Assembly: GCF_900103485.1 (NCBI RefSeq)
Contig: NZ_FNHW01000001.1
Location: 3,245,057-3,309,056 of the forward strand
DNA length: 64,000 nt
Direction of reading: 5' to 3'
DNA from: Fictibacillus solisalsi
GTDB lineage: Bacteria; Bacillota; Bacilli; Bacillales; Fictibacillaceae
This document shows positions 40,265 to 50,476 of this stretch, piece by piece. The position numbers and the translations under genes are program-made. A model generated the notes under the pieces. That model was not told where the DNA came from. It saw nothing but the letters and a program-made list of their open reading frames with translations, and made no database searches. How positions within the stretch are numbered: the first letter of the stretch is position 1; the number at the start of each line of letters is the position of its first letter.

Positions 40265-43200
40265 TTACCTGACCCCATAGGCCTTAATAATATCCTGCTT
40301 AATTCTATTTCCTGCGTCATCCCACGCATTGGCTCGTAAGGAAACAGAGCTTCCGGCTTTGTTTGGATTTTTAATGTCGGCTGTCCAGCTGTCTCCGTCA
40401 CGGACGAGCTTCACGTTTTTCCAAGTTTGCCCTTCGTTAAATGAAACATCCAGTGTTGCTCCCTGTACGTTTCCGTTGCCGATGGCGTCTTTGATCTGCG
40501 CCACAGAGATTACGAGTTTCGTAGTTTTGCCGGCAATCGCATCGCCGTTCATATCGGTGTCGAGGTTATAATCCAGGGAAAGCAGCGGCAAATTGTATTT
40601 GCCTTCTGGCTGTGCCTTGGACCAGAATGTCCACTCGGTGTGCGTGCTAGTAGATGTATGCCAGCGCTTGGCATCCCGTGTGGCATCATTGACCAATTTG
40701 TACTGTGTGTTGGCTTCAGGGTAGTTTTTAAACGAATAGATGGCTTGCCCTGTACGGTTTTCCACGAGGGTATCACCCTGATAGAGTTTCAGCGTCTGTG
40801 TATTATTCGGATCTTCTCCCAAATCGGAGCCGGTGTGCCCTTCACCTGAGTCGGCCCATGCCGGAATGTTCATAACCAATGAATTATCGGAACGGTATGG
40901 CACCCAGAATCCGTCACCTAAGCGCGGACGCACAACGGGAGCAAACCAATCCTGGCTTAAACGCTCTCCCGGTTTATAGGACAGGCGGGTTTCCCGGACA
41001 CCCCACGAGCTGTCGATCACTTGTGCTTCATGGTACCATGACGTTCCAGCTTGTGCAGACATCCATTCGGTGCGAACAGAGGGAAGATCAATTTTGTACA
41101 GAAATCCGATGCCGCGTGCAGAGTATGGACGGAAGTCATAACGGAACTCTCCGCCAGGCGCGTTGCGGTCAGAATGGTAGCGTGTATTGATTTTCGCCAG
41201 CTCACTAGTTTTTGGTGCATAGGACAAGTCTTTTGGAATTTGATCCGTATGCGGGTCCACCAGATCATACACGTACGGTGTATTTGGCGTTCCTTTTGCA
41301 TCAAGGGTCAGATTGCCGGAACGTGCGGCTTTTATGACCTTATCCCCTTCTGTCCCGCTGATGGCAGCAACCGGTATCTTCACATCACTGCCCTCATTGT
41401 TTGCATAGTACTCACTGATTTCTGTTGGTTTATCGTTGGCCACGATCAGCATTTTGGCTCCTGCATTCAAGGCATTCAGAGCGCGCTGATTCGGTTTCAC
41501 CTCATCGCTGCGGTCCACGATAACAATTTTGTTCTTCGCGTTTAGACGGTTATAATCCTCAGCTGATCCTTTACCTGCATAAACCACTTTGGCATGGAGG
41601 TTTCCTTTTAACAGAGTGCTTCCTGCCTGTGGAAGGTCATCGAGTTCATTTCCTCTAAAATTGATCGTCAATACCGGTTTCGTAAGACGCCAGCGGGTGA
41701 GCACCTCAAACTGTCCTTCTTTTACCTTCTTTGTTGGTGCGGCGTACATTTTATCGACAGCTACTGGCAGCATCCAGACGTCATCGACCGTTTTTGACCC
41801 AAGCTTGCGGAACACCTCCATACGGCGGTAGCTTGGTTCAGCCTTCTTTGGAACATGTGCTGTAATTTCGCGTGCTTTGCGGGCATCCAGTTCCACCGTC
41901 TGCGCTTTGTTCAGCTTCACTTCCGGATCGCCGACCACAGCTGCTCCCGCATGATCGGTATCTGTATCCACATCCATAATGGACATTGCAGAATAGGTCC
42001 CTTCCGGAAGTCTTACCTCCTTCGTGCCGTTCACTTCCACAAAGGTGGGATCCATGTTTTCGCTGAACAGTGCCACATAGGCCAAGCCTTCGGAACCATC
42101 ACGGTCGGTTGCCTTTAAGGTTAATGAATAGCGCTCGTCCTCTTTAATCATTCCAATCGCCGTGTGAGCAGCAGCCTTGCCGTCAGACGTTGCGGTAACT
42201 TGTCCCTGGTAACGGGAGCCTAAAGCACCAAGATTCGGGTCAACCGCCACTTTTACTTCTGCTGATCCGTTTGCCGGTACAGTGACTTTGGCTGCAGACA
42301 GCTTAACCATACCTTGAGGGGCATCGTTTCCTTTTTGATCCTTGAATGAAGCTGTCACATTTACCGATACATCCTGATCACTGTCATTCGTATACGTGAT
42401 GGTCTTTTCTTTTACAGCATCGTTTTCATGCGGGTAATCATAGAACCCAAAATCAAGGGAGCCTGTTGCCTTAATGTGGCCGAGTGTGGCCTGGACAACA
42501 TCCAGACGGCCGGTTCCCCCCTGGTACGGTTTGATGTCCGAAAGCTCTTTTGTTGAACTCATCAGCGCATCCTTCAGCTGCTGGCCGCTCCAGTCCGGAT
42601 GGCGCTGTGACAGGATCGCTGCTGCACCGGCGACGTGCGGTGTTGCCATGGATGTTCCGCTCATGCTTAAGTACGAGCCTGATCCCTGCGTTGCATATTT
42701 GGAGCGCGCGGCCGTGATATCCACACCTGGTGCGGTAAGATCCGGCTTGAGCGCCTGGTCTCCGATACGAGGGCCTTGGGAGGAGAAGTACGCCAGCTTG
42801 TCCGACTTGTCCACTGCTCCCACAGTGAGCGCCTTATCGGCGGCTCCCGGTGATCCGATGGTTCCCTCATTGCCGTAGTTGCCTGCCGCGATCACAAACA
42901 GTGCACCGGTTTCCTCACTCAGGTTATTAACCGCCTGCGCCATCGGGTCGGTCCCGTCACTTGCTTCAGAACTTCCGAGACTCATGGAGACAACCTTTGC
43001 TTTGTGTGAAGCCCATTCCATACCGTCGATGATCCAGGAATCGAGACCGGATCCGCTGTTACTCAAAACTTTACCAACGATAAGCTTGGCTCCTGGTGCA
43101 ACGCCTTTGTATTTTCCGGACGAGGCAGCTCCGGTACCGAGAACCGTGGAGGCAACATGTGTGCCGTGGGCATGATGGTCGACTGCATCCTCACCCGGCA

Positions 43201-43999
43201 CAAAGCTGACTGCTTCCGTCAATTGAGGCTGTATGTCCGGGTGAGTGCTGTCGATTCCCGTATCAAGAACAGCAACCGTTGTTCCTTTGCCGTCATAGCC
43301 CGCAGCCCAAGCTTCAGGCGCACCGATTTGCGGCACACTTTCTGCAAGTGTGGCTTCTGCTTTTCCATCGAGCCAAACTTTCTTGATCCCTTGTTCGAAA
43401 TTGGCCGCCTTTGCTTTTGCCGGCTGTTCTTCTTTCGTAATATCGGCCCAGAAATCCTCCGCTTCTTTTTTCTCTGCCGAAACAGCTGCGGCGTTGATGC
43501 TTTCCAATGTACGTGTCTTTGATGAGCCTTCCGGTGCAGCAGGTATAACCGCTTTTGCCCGGGCTTTGGATTCATTGTACTGAACGATGATTGGAAGCTG
43601 TTTCGTTTGTCCATCTGTATAGCCGTCTTCCAAAAGCGCTGTAATGTTAAACAGCTGCTTGTCCAGTTTATTGGTTGCAAGATATGGCATCGCTTTTTGC
43701 GGGATCACATATGTATCCTTGCCAATGGTTAAAATCCTTGTCCCCGTATCTCCCTTTTCAGCCGGTTCAACGGCTACCGTACTCTTTCCGTCCCCATGTT
43801 CCGTTATTGTGACCACATCGCCGGTAATGAGTGTAATTTTCTTTTCGTCTTTCTTTACCATTTGCGTGTTCTGATCTTGCGATGCTTTTGTTACTATCGT
43901 GGATGAGTTCATGGCATTGACCGGCAGATTTGGAACAGCAAGCAGAGCTGTTGTCATCACGGCTGCCAGCCATTTTTTCGATTTTAATTTTCCCATCAT
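40265..43999 (-). CDS. Large secreted S8 subtilisin-like protease
   Basis: A 1244-residue exported protease with signal peptide (residues 1-29, ending VNA) and a start after CAGGAGATTGT. The prodomain region KKITLITGDVVTITEHGDG ... YVIPQKAMPYLATNKLDKQLFNIT resembles actinobacterial subtilases. The catalytic set is complete: Asp about 246 (VAVLDTGID), His about 278 (HGTHVAS), oxyanion Asn about 374 (AAGNYG) and Ser about 450 (SGTSMATPHVAGA). The remaining 780 residues are beta-rich domains, including an Ig-like stretch from about 505 and a C-terminal segment like fibronectin folds. No cell-wall anchor is seen. It is monocistronic. Confidence 0.9.
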   Translation of the reverse strand: MMGKLKSKKWLAAVMTTALLAVPNLPVNAMNSSTIVTKASQDQNTQMVKKDEKKITLITGDVVTITEHGDGKSTVAVEPAEKGDTGTRILTIGKDTYVIPQKAMPYLATNKLDKQLFNITALLEDGYTDGQTKQLPIIVQYNESKARAKAVIPAAPEGSSKTRTLESINAAAVSAEKKEAEDFWADITKEEQPAKAKAANFEQGIKKVWLDGKAEATLAESVPQIGAPEAWAAGYDGKGTTVAVLDTGIDSTHPDIQPQLTEAVSFVPGEDAVDHHAHGTHVASTVLGTGAASSGKYKGVAPGAKLIVGKVLSNSGSGLDSWIIDGMEWASHKAKVVSMSLGSSEASDGTDPMAQAVNNLSEETGALFVIAAGNYGNEGTIGSPGAADKALTVGAVDKSDKLAYFSSQGPRIGDQALKPDLTAPGVDITAARSKYATQGSGSYLSMSGTSMATPHVAGAAAILSQRHPDWSGQQLKDALMSSTKELSDIKPYQGGTGRLDVVQATLGHIKATGSLDFGFYDYPHENDAVKEKTITYTNDSDQDVSVNVTASFKDQKGNDAPQGMVKLSAAKVTVPANGSAEVKVAVDPNLGALGSRYQGQVTATSDGKAAAHTAIGMIKEDERYSLTLKATDRDGSEGLAYVALFSENMDPTFVEVNGTKEVRLPEGTYSAMSIMDVDTDTDHAGAAVVGDPEVKLNKAQTVELDARKAREITAHVPKKAEPSYRRMEVFRKLGSKTVDDVWMLPVAVDKMYAAPTKKVKEGQFEVLTRWRLTKPVLTINFRGNELDDLPQAGSTLLKGNLHAKVVYAGKGSAEDYNRLNAKNKIVIVDRSDEVKPNQRALNALNAGAKMLIVANDKPTEISEYYANNEGSDVKIPVAAISGTEGDKVIKAARSGNLTLDAKGTPNTPYVYDLVDPHTDQIPKDLSYAPKTSELAKINTRYHSDRNAPGGEFRYDFRPYSARGIGFLYKIDLPSVRTEWMSAQAGTSWYHEAQVIDSSWGVRETRLSYKPGERLSQDWFAPVVRPRLGDGFWVPYRSDNSLVMNIPAWADSGEGHTGSDLGEDPNNTQTLKLYQGDTLVENRTGQAIYSFKNYPEANTQYKLVNDATRDAKRWHTSTSTHTEWTFWSKAQPEGKYNLPLLSLDYNLDTDMNGDAIAGKTTKLVISVAQIKDAIGNGNVQGATLDVSFNEGQTWKNVKLVRDGDSWTADIKNPNKAGSSVSLRANAWDDAGNRIKQDIIKAYGVR

Positions 44000-44251
44000 A
44001 CAATCTCCTGTCTTTTGAGTAATGATGTCCCCCTGACAAAATTCCGCGAACGATCCTCCCTTTTATCGTTGTTAAGAAAAAGTATAAGGGGAACTTTTCG
44101 GGCTGGTAATTGGGAAAATCTTGTGTAAAAGCTGGGTGAAAACCGTATCTTTCAGCAGTCTTTCAGACCGGTAAAAAAGTACCAGACACCAGGCAGGAGA
44201 AGAAGGCTGGATACTTTTCAACTTGGGAAAAAAGCAAAAAAAGGCAAATAA

Positions 44252-44281
44252 AAAAGACAATTGCTGTCCACAATTGTCCTA
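44252..44281 (-). terminator. Terminator of the HTH-TPR regulator gene
   Basis: Minus strand AGGACAATTG / CAATTGTCTT around TGGACAG with a T run; the stop codon lies in the 5' arm. Confidence 0.8.
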
Positions 44282-45568
44282 ACCTTTCACCACTTCTTTT
44301 TCAGGTTCTATGGGTGAACCTATGTTAAACAATAGATTTTTCATATGCTTTGTGGAAAGCCGGAGGAAATGGTTGGCTTTCTCAAAGTCTTTCTGGTCCT
44401 CATAAAAAGAGGAGATCATTTCAAGGTATTTAAACCCCCGGGTAAAGCTTGAATATTTTTGTAAAACAGCAAGGCCATCCTTGGTCAAATAGTTAATCAA
44501 TGCTTTTTGATTCCCCAGTGCTTCCAGGTAAAGGATCTTCAGCTCGATAAACTGAGGAGATTTCTCATCATAAAAATGGTCGAGTTCCTTTTTTAAAAGT
44601 ACAACCGCTTTCTCGTGCTGATGGTCGCTGATCAGCGTTTCCGCGATACAGGCAACCGTCACATAATACGATGAGGAATACGGTTCTTTTATTTTCAAAG
44701 CCACAGCATAATTATCCAATGACTCCTTCATCTGCCCTCTCCGAAAATACAAAAAGCCTAAGTTATGATAGGCCAACGAACGGATTTCCCGGTCTTTCAG
44801 CTGCTCCTCATCCCTTAAAATGAGCTGCAGCATCTCGTAACTTTTCTCATATTCTCCGATGAAAATAAAATTAACAGCGAGGATCATCTTTACATAAACG
44901 ATCCGCAGCAGATTATTGCTGTTCTGATAAACTCTGAGCGCCTTATACGCATAGTGAATGGAAAGGGAATAGTGATAAAGATGCCCATGCACCGCCGACA
45001 AATAATAATAGTAGTCTGTCACCTTTGTTTGATAGAGTTCAGCTTTTTGCTCGTTACGGCTGTGTATCGACAGGGCCTGGGCAAATTGCTGCTTCTGTCC
45101 ATGGTAGACACCCTGCAAAAAATCCCATAAAAACAATTCGAATGGGGAGAATTTCGACTGGTACTTTTTCATTTGAGGAGCTGTTTGTTCAAACTCCCCG
45201 AGTTCATTTGTCATGAGCATGTATCGAAGCCGGCACAGCTCATACAGATAGATCATTTCTGTGCATTGTATGTAATCTTTTTGTTTCTCCAGTACTTTAT
45301 ACAATTGTTGAGCCGAATCCTTTTGCAGCCGTTCCATGCTGTCAAAGAAGGTTTCAAGCAGGCGGCTGATCTGGCTGCTTTTCCTGTTTTCTTCTTCTGT
45401 CGAAATGTTCAGCCTCTCGCACAGCAGCTGCAGCGTTTTCGGATTCGCATCTTTTACGTTGTTCTCAATCTTGCTTAAGTGAGTCACCGAGCAAATCCCC
45501 TGGCAGAGCTGTTCCTGTGTTTTGTTCTGCTTCCTGCGATGATAATAAATGATTCTCCCTATGGACAT
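44279..45568 (-). CDS. XRE regulator with C-terminal TPR repeats (RRNPP-like)
   Basis: About 429 residues. Residues 1-60 are an XRE helix-turn-helix (IGRIIYYHRRKQNKTQEQLCQGICSVTHLSKIENN). The rest is all-helical with tetratricopeptide-type pairs (for example RSLAYHNLGFLYFRRGQMKESLDNYAVALK), the layout of peptide-sensing RRNPP regulators such as PlcR and of NprR-like proteins. The gene lies upstream of and in line with the large protease gene, which suggests but does not show that it controls the protease. No convincing signal-peptide gene adjoins it. The ribosome site is weak (GAGTGGGTGGG), and a GTG three codons earlier is possible. Confidence 0.82.
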   Translation of the reverse strand: MSIGRIIYYHRRKQNKTQEQLCQGICSVTHLSKIENNVKDANPKTLQLLCERLNISTEEENRKSSQISRLLETFFDSMERLQKDSAQQLYKVLEKQKDYIQCTEMIYLYELCRLRYMLMTNELGEFEQTAPQMKKYQSKFSPFELFLWDFLQGVYHGQKQQFAQALSIHSRNEQKAELYQTKVTDYYYYLSAVHGHLYHYSLSIHYAYKALRVYQNSNNLLRIVYVKMILAVNFIFIGEYEKSYEMLQLILRDEEQLKDREIRSLAYHNLGFLYFRRGQMKESLDNYAVALKIKEPYSSSYYVTVACIAETLISDHQHEKAVVLLKKELDHFYDEKSPQFIELKILYLEALGNQKALINYLTKDGLAVLQKYSSFTRGFKYLEMISSFYEDQKDFEKANHFLRLSTKHMKNLLFNIGSPIEPEKEVVKG

Positions 45569-45672
45569 CCCACCCACTCGCTTTCCCGTATCGTATCCTT
45601 ATAAATTACGGAAAAGCACGCTCATTCCCTGCAAAAATTGTGGAATTTCCCCGGAAATAACCAAGAGTATAT

Positions 45673-45711
45673 AAAAAAGCCAGCAGGTCCGCGTGGCCTG
45701 GCTGGCTTTTT
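45673..45711. terminator. Terminator of the rbs operon, joined to repeat copy 6
   Basis: AAAAAGCCAGC / GCTGGCTTTTT with further inner pairing (AGGTCC / GGCCTG); T tracts on both strands. Confidence 0.82.
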
Positions 45712-45716
45712 GGATA

Positions 45717-45758
45717 TTTAGTTGCGGTTCTACAAAAAACAGTTGCTAATCACGTCCA
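45717..45758 (+). repeat. Dispersed 21-bp-period intergenic repeat, copy 6
   Basis: TTTAGTTGCGGTTCTACAAA, then CAGTTGCTAATCACGTCCATTT, reaching up to the rbsB stop codon. It is therefore inside the rbs transcript in antisense orientation. Confidence 0.8.
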
Positions 45759-45759
45759 T

Positions 45760-46689
45760 TTATTTTGTAATCAAGTCCAAATCAACGGGAATAAACTTAC
45801 CTACTTTTTCTTTCTTGCTGACTTTTACCGCTGTTTGTACGGCTTCTGAACCGATCATGTCCGGTTTTTGGGCAACGGTTGCTGCCATTTTTCCATCTTT
45901 GATCGCTTTTTGCGCATCATCTGTGGCATCAAAGCCGACAACAATCACATCTTTCAAACCAGCAGCTTCCAGCGCTTGAAGTGCGCCAAGCGCCATTTCG
46001 TCGTTGTGCGCGAATACTGCGTCTACATTTTTGTTGCCTTGAAGGATGTTTTCCATAACATTCAAGCCTTTGGCACGGTCAAAGCTTGCCGTTTGCTTCG
46101 CTACGACTTTGATTCCTTTTTCGTTATCAACAGCTTTATGGAACCCTTCTCCACGCTCACGGGCAGCTGAAGATCCGGAAATCCCTTCAAGTTCAACGAC
46201 ATTTCCTTTGCCTTTCAGTTGCTTGGCAATGTATTCGCCTGCCATTTTACCGCCTTCCACGTTATCAGATGCGATATGGGAGACTACTTTTCCGCCTTCT
46301 GCACTTCGGTCAACGGTGATGACCGGAATGCCTGCGCTGTTTGCTGATTCAATGGCTGAGGAAATGGCAGCAGAATCGGTTGGATTCACAAGGAGCACGT
46401 CCACCCCTTGCTGAATCAAATCCTCGATGTCATTCGCTTGTTTTGCGGAATCGTCCTGTGCATCTACAGACTTAAGCTGCACGCCTGCTTTTTTCGCTTC
46501 TTTTTGAGCACCTTCTTTTAACGTAACAAAGAACGGATTGTTTAACGTGGAGATGGAAAGACCGACTTTCAAATCACCTTTGCCTTTTTTGTTGCTGTCA
46601 CTCTCTGTGCCTGGTGCTTTTGTGGAGCAAGCAGTCAAGAGCAAAGCTCCAACCAGCAATAGAACAAAACTTTTAACCATGGTTTTCAT
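45760..46689 (-). CDS. rbsB: D-ribose-binding lipoprotein
   Basis: A 309-residue periplasmic-binding-type lipoprotein; the signal peptide ends Leu-Thr-Ala-Cys near residue 21. The mature chain starts KVGLSISTLNNPFFVTLKEGA and contains VDVLLVNPTDSAAISSAIESAN and HNDEMALGALQALE, typical of RbsB. It captures ribose outside and hands it to RbsC/RbsA. It is the last gene of rbsRKDACB, where high expression of the binding protein is common. Confidence 0.95.
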   Translation of the reverse strand: MKTMVKSFVLLLVGALLLTACSTKAPGTESDSNKKGKGDLKVGLSISTLNNPFFVTLKEGAQKEAKKAGVQLKSVDAQDDSAKQANDIEDLIQQGVDVLLVNPTDSAAISSAIESANSAGIPVITVDRSAEGGKVVSHIASDNVEGGKMAGEYIAKQLKGKGNVVELEGISGSSAARERGEGFHKAVDNEKGIKVVAKQTASFDRAKGLNVMENILQGNKNVDAVFAHNDEMALGALQALEAAGLKDVIVVGFDATDDAQKAIKDGKMAATVAQKPDMIGSEAVQTAVKVSKKEKVGKFIPVDLDLITK

Positions 46690-46719
46690 AGTGTATTCCT
46701 CCCATTATTTTCAATAAAA

Positions 46720-47664
46720 TTAAGCGGCTTTCTTACGGTCTAGCAATACGGCGAGAAGGATGACCCCACCCTTTACGACCTGCTGATAAAAGGATGAAAC
46801 GTTTAATAGATTAAGCCCGTTGTTCAGTACACCGATAATAAGAGCACCGACCAGTGTTCCGAAAATCCATCCTCTGCCACCTGACAGGCTTGTTCCGCCA
46901 AGTACAACTGCTGCGATCGCATCGAGTTCGTACGCGGTACCTGCTGTTGGCTGTGCGGAATTCAATCGGGATGTGAGGATGATTCCTGCAAAGGCAGAAA
47001 GCAAACCAGTCAGCGAGTAGATCATCACCTTGATGCGGTCGACTTTAATCCCGGAGAGCAGTGAGGCTTCCTCATTTCCTCCGATGGCGTATGTTCTTCT
47101 TCCGAAGGTCGTCTTTTTCAAAAGAAACCAAAGAACGGCGAAGGATGCGAGCATCCAGATGACCGGAATCGGAATACCTGCGAAATAGCCGCGGCCCATC
47201 AATACAAAGCTCATATCATCAGAAAGGCCTGTGATCGGTTTTCCGTCGGTATACACAAGGGTCAGTCCCCGGAACACAGTCATGGTAGCAAGGGTTGCGA
47301 TGAACGGTGCCACCTTCCCTTTCGTGATGATCAAACCATTGATTGCACCCATGACGGCTCCCGCTGCCAATCCGACAAGCATAGCGAGGATCGGATCGGT
47401 ACCGCCGGCCATCAGTCCTGCCGTTATGGCTCCGGAAAGTGCGAGCATCGAGCCGACGGACAGATCAATCCCTCCCGTCAGGATGACAAAGGTGAGTCCA
47501 AATGCAATCAAGGCATTAATGGACACCTGCCGCAGCACATTTAAAATATTGGCCAATGTGAAAAACTGCGGACTTAATATGGAAAGAACGATTAAGATAA
47601 TAGCCAGTCCGATAAGCGGACCCAGTTTCTGAAAAATGCTGATCTTTCTTGTTGATGCAGACAT
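46720..47664 (-). CDS. rbsC: Ribose ABC transporter permease
   Basis: A 314-residue membrane protein of the BPD_transp_2 family, with about ten hydrophobic segments and the family markers LTFVILTGGIDLSVGSMLALSGAI (about residues 57-80) and YAIGGNEEASLLSGIKVDRIKV (about 192-213), the latter the cytoplasmic loop contacting RbsA. It forms the homodimeric ribose channel. The start follows GGAGGGATGTAAGA, three bases after rbsA. Confidence 0.95.
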   Translation of the reverse strand: MSASTRKISIFQKLGPLIGLAIILIVLSILSPQFFTLANILNVLRQVSINALIAFGLTFVILTGGIDLSVGSMLALSGAITAGLMAGGTDPILAMLVGLAAGAVMGAINGLIITKGKVAPFIATLATMTVFRGLTLVYTDGKPITGLSDDMSFVLMGRGYFAGIPIPVIWMLASFAVLWFLLKKTTFGRRTYAIGGNEEASLLSGIKVDRIKVMIYSLTGLLSAFAGIILTSRLNSAQPTAGTAYELDAIAAVVLGGTSLSGGRGWIFGTLVGALIIGVLNNGLNLLNVSSFYQQVVKGGVILLAVLLDRKKAA

Positions 47665-47666
47665 TC

Positions 47667-49163
47667 TTACATCCCTCCTGTTGCAGCATGCATGATTTTC
47701 TCCTGATCGGCTTCCTCACGATGCAGGATTTTCGCAATCTTTCCTTCATGAATGACGAGAATCCGGTCACTCATGCCAAGGACTTCGGGTAGCTCGGAAG
47801 ATACCATAATGATCGACACTCCCTGCTCGGTCAGTTCATTCATGATCTGGTAGATTTCCTTCTTGGCGCCAACATCGACTCCGCGCGTCGGCTCATCAAG
47901 GATCAATACCTTCGGCTCATTATTGACCCATTTACCAATGACAATCTTTTGCTGATTTCCTCCGCTCAGCGACTTGACGGTTTGTTCCGGACCCGATGTT
48001 TTTACGTGAAGCTTCTTGATCAGCCGGTCGGTTTCTTCCTGTTCCGATCGGCCAGAAAGAATTCCATTTTTTGAGACCGCTTTCAAATTGGTGAGTGTAA
48101 AGTTTTCCCGGACGGTCATATCGATCACAAGCCCCTTGTCTTTACGGTCTTCCGTGACAAAAGCCAATCCAGCAGCAATGGCATCCGCCGGTTTAGAAAT
48201 GTTCAAGCGCTGTCCGTCCAGATAGACGGCACCGCTGTCCTTCTTTTTGTATCCAAAAATGGCTTCCATGATCTCGGTGCGGCCAGCACCCATCAATCCG
48301 GCGACTCCAAGGATTTCTCCCTGCTTTACATCAAAATGAATGTCCCTAAAGTGCTCATTTCGTGAAAGGTTTTCCACTCTGAGCCGTTCCGGTCCAATCG
48401 CGGCCTGCCGTTCCGGGAACCGTTCACCGAGCTCGCGGCCCACCATCATGGAAACAATTTCATCGAAGTTCGTTTCACTTACCGTTTTCGTCCCGATAAA
48501 ATTGCCGTCCCGCAGCACAGAGATTCGGTCACAAATCCTGAAGATCTCTTCCATCCGGTGAGAAATATACACAATGCCCACACCCTGGTTTCTCAGTTTT
48601 TCGATAACCTCAAAAAGAGCCTCGATTTCACGGTCGGTCAGTGCGGCGGTCGGCTCGTCCATAATAATGCAGTCCGAGTTCGTTTCAAGCACTTTTGCAA
48701 TTTCGATCATCTGTTGCTGCCCCACGGACAGTTCGCCAGCGACCGCCTCGGGATCGATCTTAACTCCCAATGCTTCCAGTGCCTTTCTTGCTTGTTTTCG
48801 CATTGCACCAGTCCGTAAAATACCGCTTTTTCCATAAGTCAGTTCTTTACCGAGAAACAGATTTTCGGTAACCGTTAAATATGGAATAATGTTCAGCTCT
48901 TGATGGACAACGCCGATTCCCATTTCTTCTGCTTCCTTAGGCGAGGAAAAATGAACCTCTTGTCCTTTAACCATGGCTGTTCCCTTGTCCCGCTGGTAGA
49001 TGCCGGCCATAATTTTCATTAATGTTGATTTGCCTGCGCCATTTTCTCCCATAAGTGCGTGTACCTCTCCGGGCCTCACTTCAAAATTCACATCTTTTAA
49101 CACGTGTACATCTGAAAAAGATTTATAAATTCCGTTTAACTGAACAAGTGGTGTTTCATTCAT
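47667..49163 (-). CDS. rbsA: Ribose ABC transporter ATPase, two nucleotide-binding domains
   Basis: A 498-residue protein of two fused ABC domains. The first has Walker [10 protein letters not shown] (about 38-46), signature LSVGQQQ and Walker [10 protein letters not shown]. The second has a degenerate Walker A (GLMGAGRTE), signature LSGGNQQK and Walker [11 protein letters not shown]. This asymmetry is normal for sugar ATPases of the RbsA/MglA type. Its ATG shares one base with the rbsD stop (TGATG). Confidence 0.95.
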   Translation of the reverse strand: MNETPLVQLNGIYKSFSDVHVLKDVNFEVRPGEVHALMGENGAGKSTLMKIMAGIYQRDKGTAMVKGQEVHFSSPKEAEEMGIGVVHQELNIIPYLTVTENLFLGKELTYGKSGILRTGAMRKQARKALEALGVKIDPEAVAGELSVGQQQMIEIAKVLETNSDCIIMDEPTAALTDREIEALFEVIEKLRNQGVGIVYISHRMEEIFRICDRISVLRDGNFIGTKTVSETNFDEIVSMMVGRELGERFPERQAAIGPERLRVENLSRNEHFRDIHFDVKQGEILGVAGLMGAGRTEIMEAIFGYKKKDSGAVYLDGQRLNISKPADAIAAGLAFVTEDRKDKGLVIDMTVRENFTLTNLKAVSKNGILSGRSEQEETDRLIKKLHVKTSGPEQTVKSLSGGNQQKIVIGKWVNNEPKVLILDEPTRGVDVGAKKEIYQIMNELTEQGVSIIMVSSELPEVLGMSDRILVIHEGKIAKILHREEADQEKIMHAATGGM

Positions 49164-49555
49164 CAGAAAATCACCCCCGCATGTAAGATAATGTTGGCAT
49201 AAGGTGTGGTTTCACCTGTGCGGATGACCGCTTTCGCGTTTTTCGTTAACTCTTTGAACGTTTCGTGCGGCACCTTCTGCTGTTTTGCTTCAGGCACCAA
49301 GTCTTCGATTTGCTGAAGGTAGGTGCGGTTTTCCTGCAGCTCCTCAGCAAGCGTGATCTCTTCTGTCTCCATGTCCTCCACAACCGCCTTCAAGGTTTCA
49401 AGAAAACCTGGTGTACCTATGGTCAGTGAGATGTCGATCCGTTTGACGCCGTCTGGGATCGGCAGTCCGCAGTCTGCGATCACGATGGTGTCTGTATGCC
49501 CGAGCCGTGCAAGAACAGCCGCAATCTCGCTGTTCAGCATCCCGTGTTTTTTCAA
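49163..49555 (-). CDS. rbsD: D-ribose pyranase
   Basis: A 130-residue protein. I choose the TTG start after GAGGTGAGG, which gives [22 protein letters not shown], matching the MKKHGILN start of known RbsD; an upstream GTG overlaps the ribosome site. The active-site His (KKHG) and GLPIPDG and [19 protein letters not shown] are conserved. RbsD interconverts ribopyranose and ribofuranose so that RbsK can act on ribose. Confidence 0.94.
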   Translation of the reverse strand: MKKHGMLNSEIAAVLARLGHTDTIVIADCGLPIPDGVKRIDISLTIGTPGFLETLKAVVEDMETEEITLAEELQENRTYLQQIEDLVPEAKQQKVPHETFKELTKNAKAVIRTGETTPYANIILHAGVIF

Positions 49556-49596
49556 TTGCCTCACCTCTTTTTCGTGCTGTAATTCCTTTTAAAAGA

Positions 49597-50475
49597 TTAT
49601 CCGTTAGCGGCGATGAACCGTTCCACTTCTTCCCTTGTTGGCATGCCGGTCTGGGCACCGAGCTTTGTGGTTGAGAGGGCCGCAACCGCATTTCCATACT
49701 TGCAGGCTTCCTGTAACGAAAGACCTTGGCTCAATCCGACAGCCAATCCGCCGTTAAATGAATCACCCGCCCCTGTTGTGTCCTTTACCTCAACACGATA
49801 GGAGGGGATGTTTACTTCCTCATTGTTTTGAAAAAACGTAAGGCCTTCCGATCCCTTGGTTACAATGATTTTGTCTTGAATGGACGCTTGGTTGCGCCCT
49901 TGAAGAAGCAGCTCCAGCTCGTGTTCATTAGGAGTGATATAGTCTATTTGCTGCAGGAGTTCTTCAGACAACTCCTGAATTGGAGCTGGGTTCAGGATGA
50001 CCTTCACTGCGTTTTCCTTTGCGATGCTTACTGCCTTTTGTACACTTTCCAGCGGAATTTCAAGCTGTACCAACAGAAAGTCACTGCCGGCGATGGCCTC
50101 CCGCATCTTTTCCACAAACTCGGGAGTTACGCTATGGTTCGCTGCAGGAACAACAATGATGCTGTTATCTCCTGCCGAAACAAGGATGGTGGCTGTTCCT
50201 GTTGATCCGGAAACCTGTTCAACATGGCTGACATCCACTCCCTGTTTTTTCAGATGATCCAGCAGCTCTGTACCGAATACATCGTCACCGACACAGCCTA
50301 CCATCCGGACATCAGCTCCCAGTTTTGCCGCGGCCACTGCCTGATTGGCTCCCTTCCCTCCAGGTATGGTCCTGAATTCCTGCCCAAGGAGGGTTTCTCC
50401 CATCTTGGGCACTTTTTCCGAAAGTGTCACCAAATCCATGTTAATACTGCCTACTACCGTGATCTTGGGTGCCAT
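49597..50475 (-). CDS. rbsK: Ribokinase
   Basis: A 292-residue PfkB-family kinase starting after AAGGAGGACGATAAT. Motifs: GGKGANQAVAAAKLG (about residues 38-52) for sugar binding and DTTGAGDSFNGG (about 240-251) with the catalytic Asp and anion hole. It phosphorylates ribose to ribose 5-phosphate, feeding the pentose phosphate pathway. It begins one base after the rbsR stop codon, so both are on one transcript. Confidence 0.95.
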   Translation of the reverse strand: MAPKITVVGSINMDLVTLSEKVPKMGETLLGQEFRTIPGGKGANQAVAAAKLGADVRMVGCVGDDVFGTELLDHLKKQGVDVSHVEQVSGSTGTATILVSAGDNSIIVVPAANHSVTPEFVEKMREAIAGSDFLLVQLEIPLESVQKAVSIAKENAVKVILNPAPIQELSEELLQQIDYITPNEHELELLLQGRNQASIQDKIIVTKGSEGLTFFQNNEEVNIPSYRVEVKDTTGAGDSFNGGLAVGLSQGLSLQEACKYGNAVAALSTTKLGAQTGMPTREEVERFIAANG

Positions 50476-50476
50476 A

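Noticed and set aside
44072-44260. A 62-codon frame just downstream of the HTH-TPR regulator, considered as its signal-peptide gene
   Set aside because: It starts with TTG inside the T tract of the terminator, has no ribosome site, and its hydrophobic start is only the translated T run.
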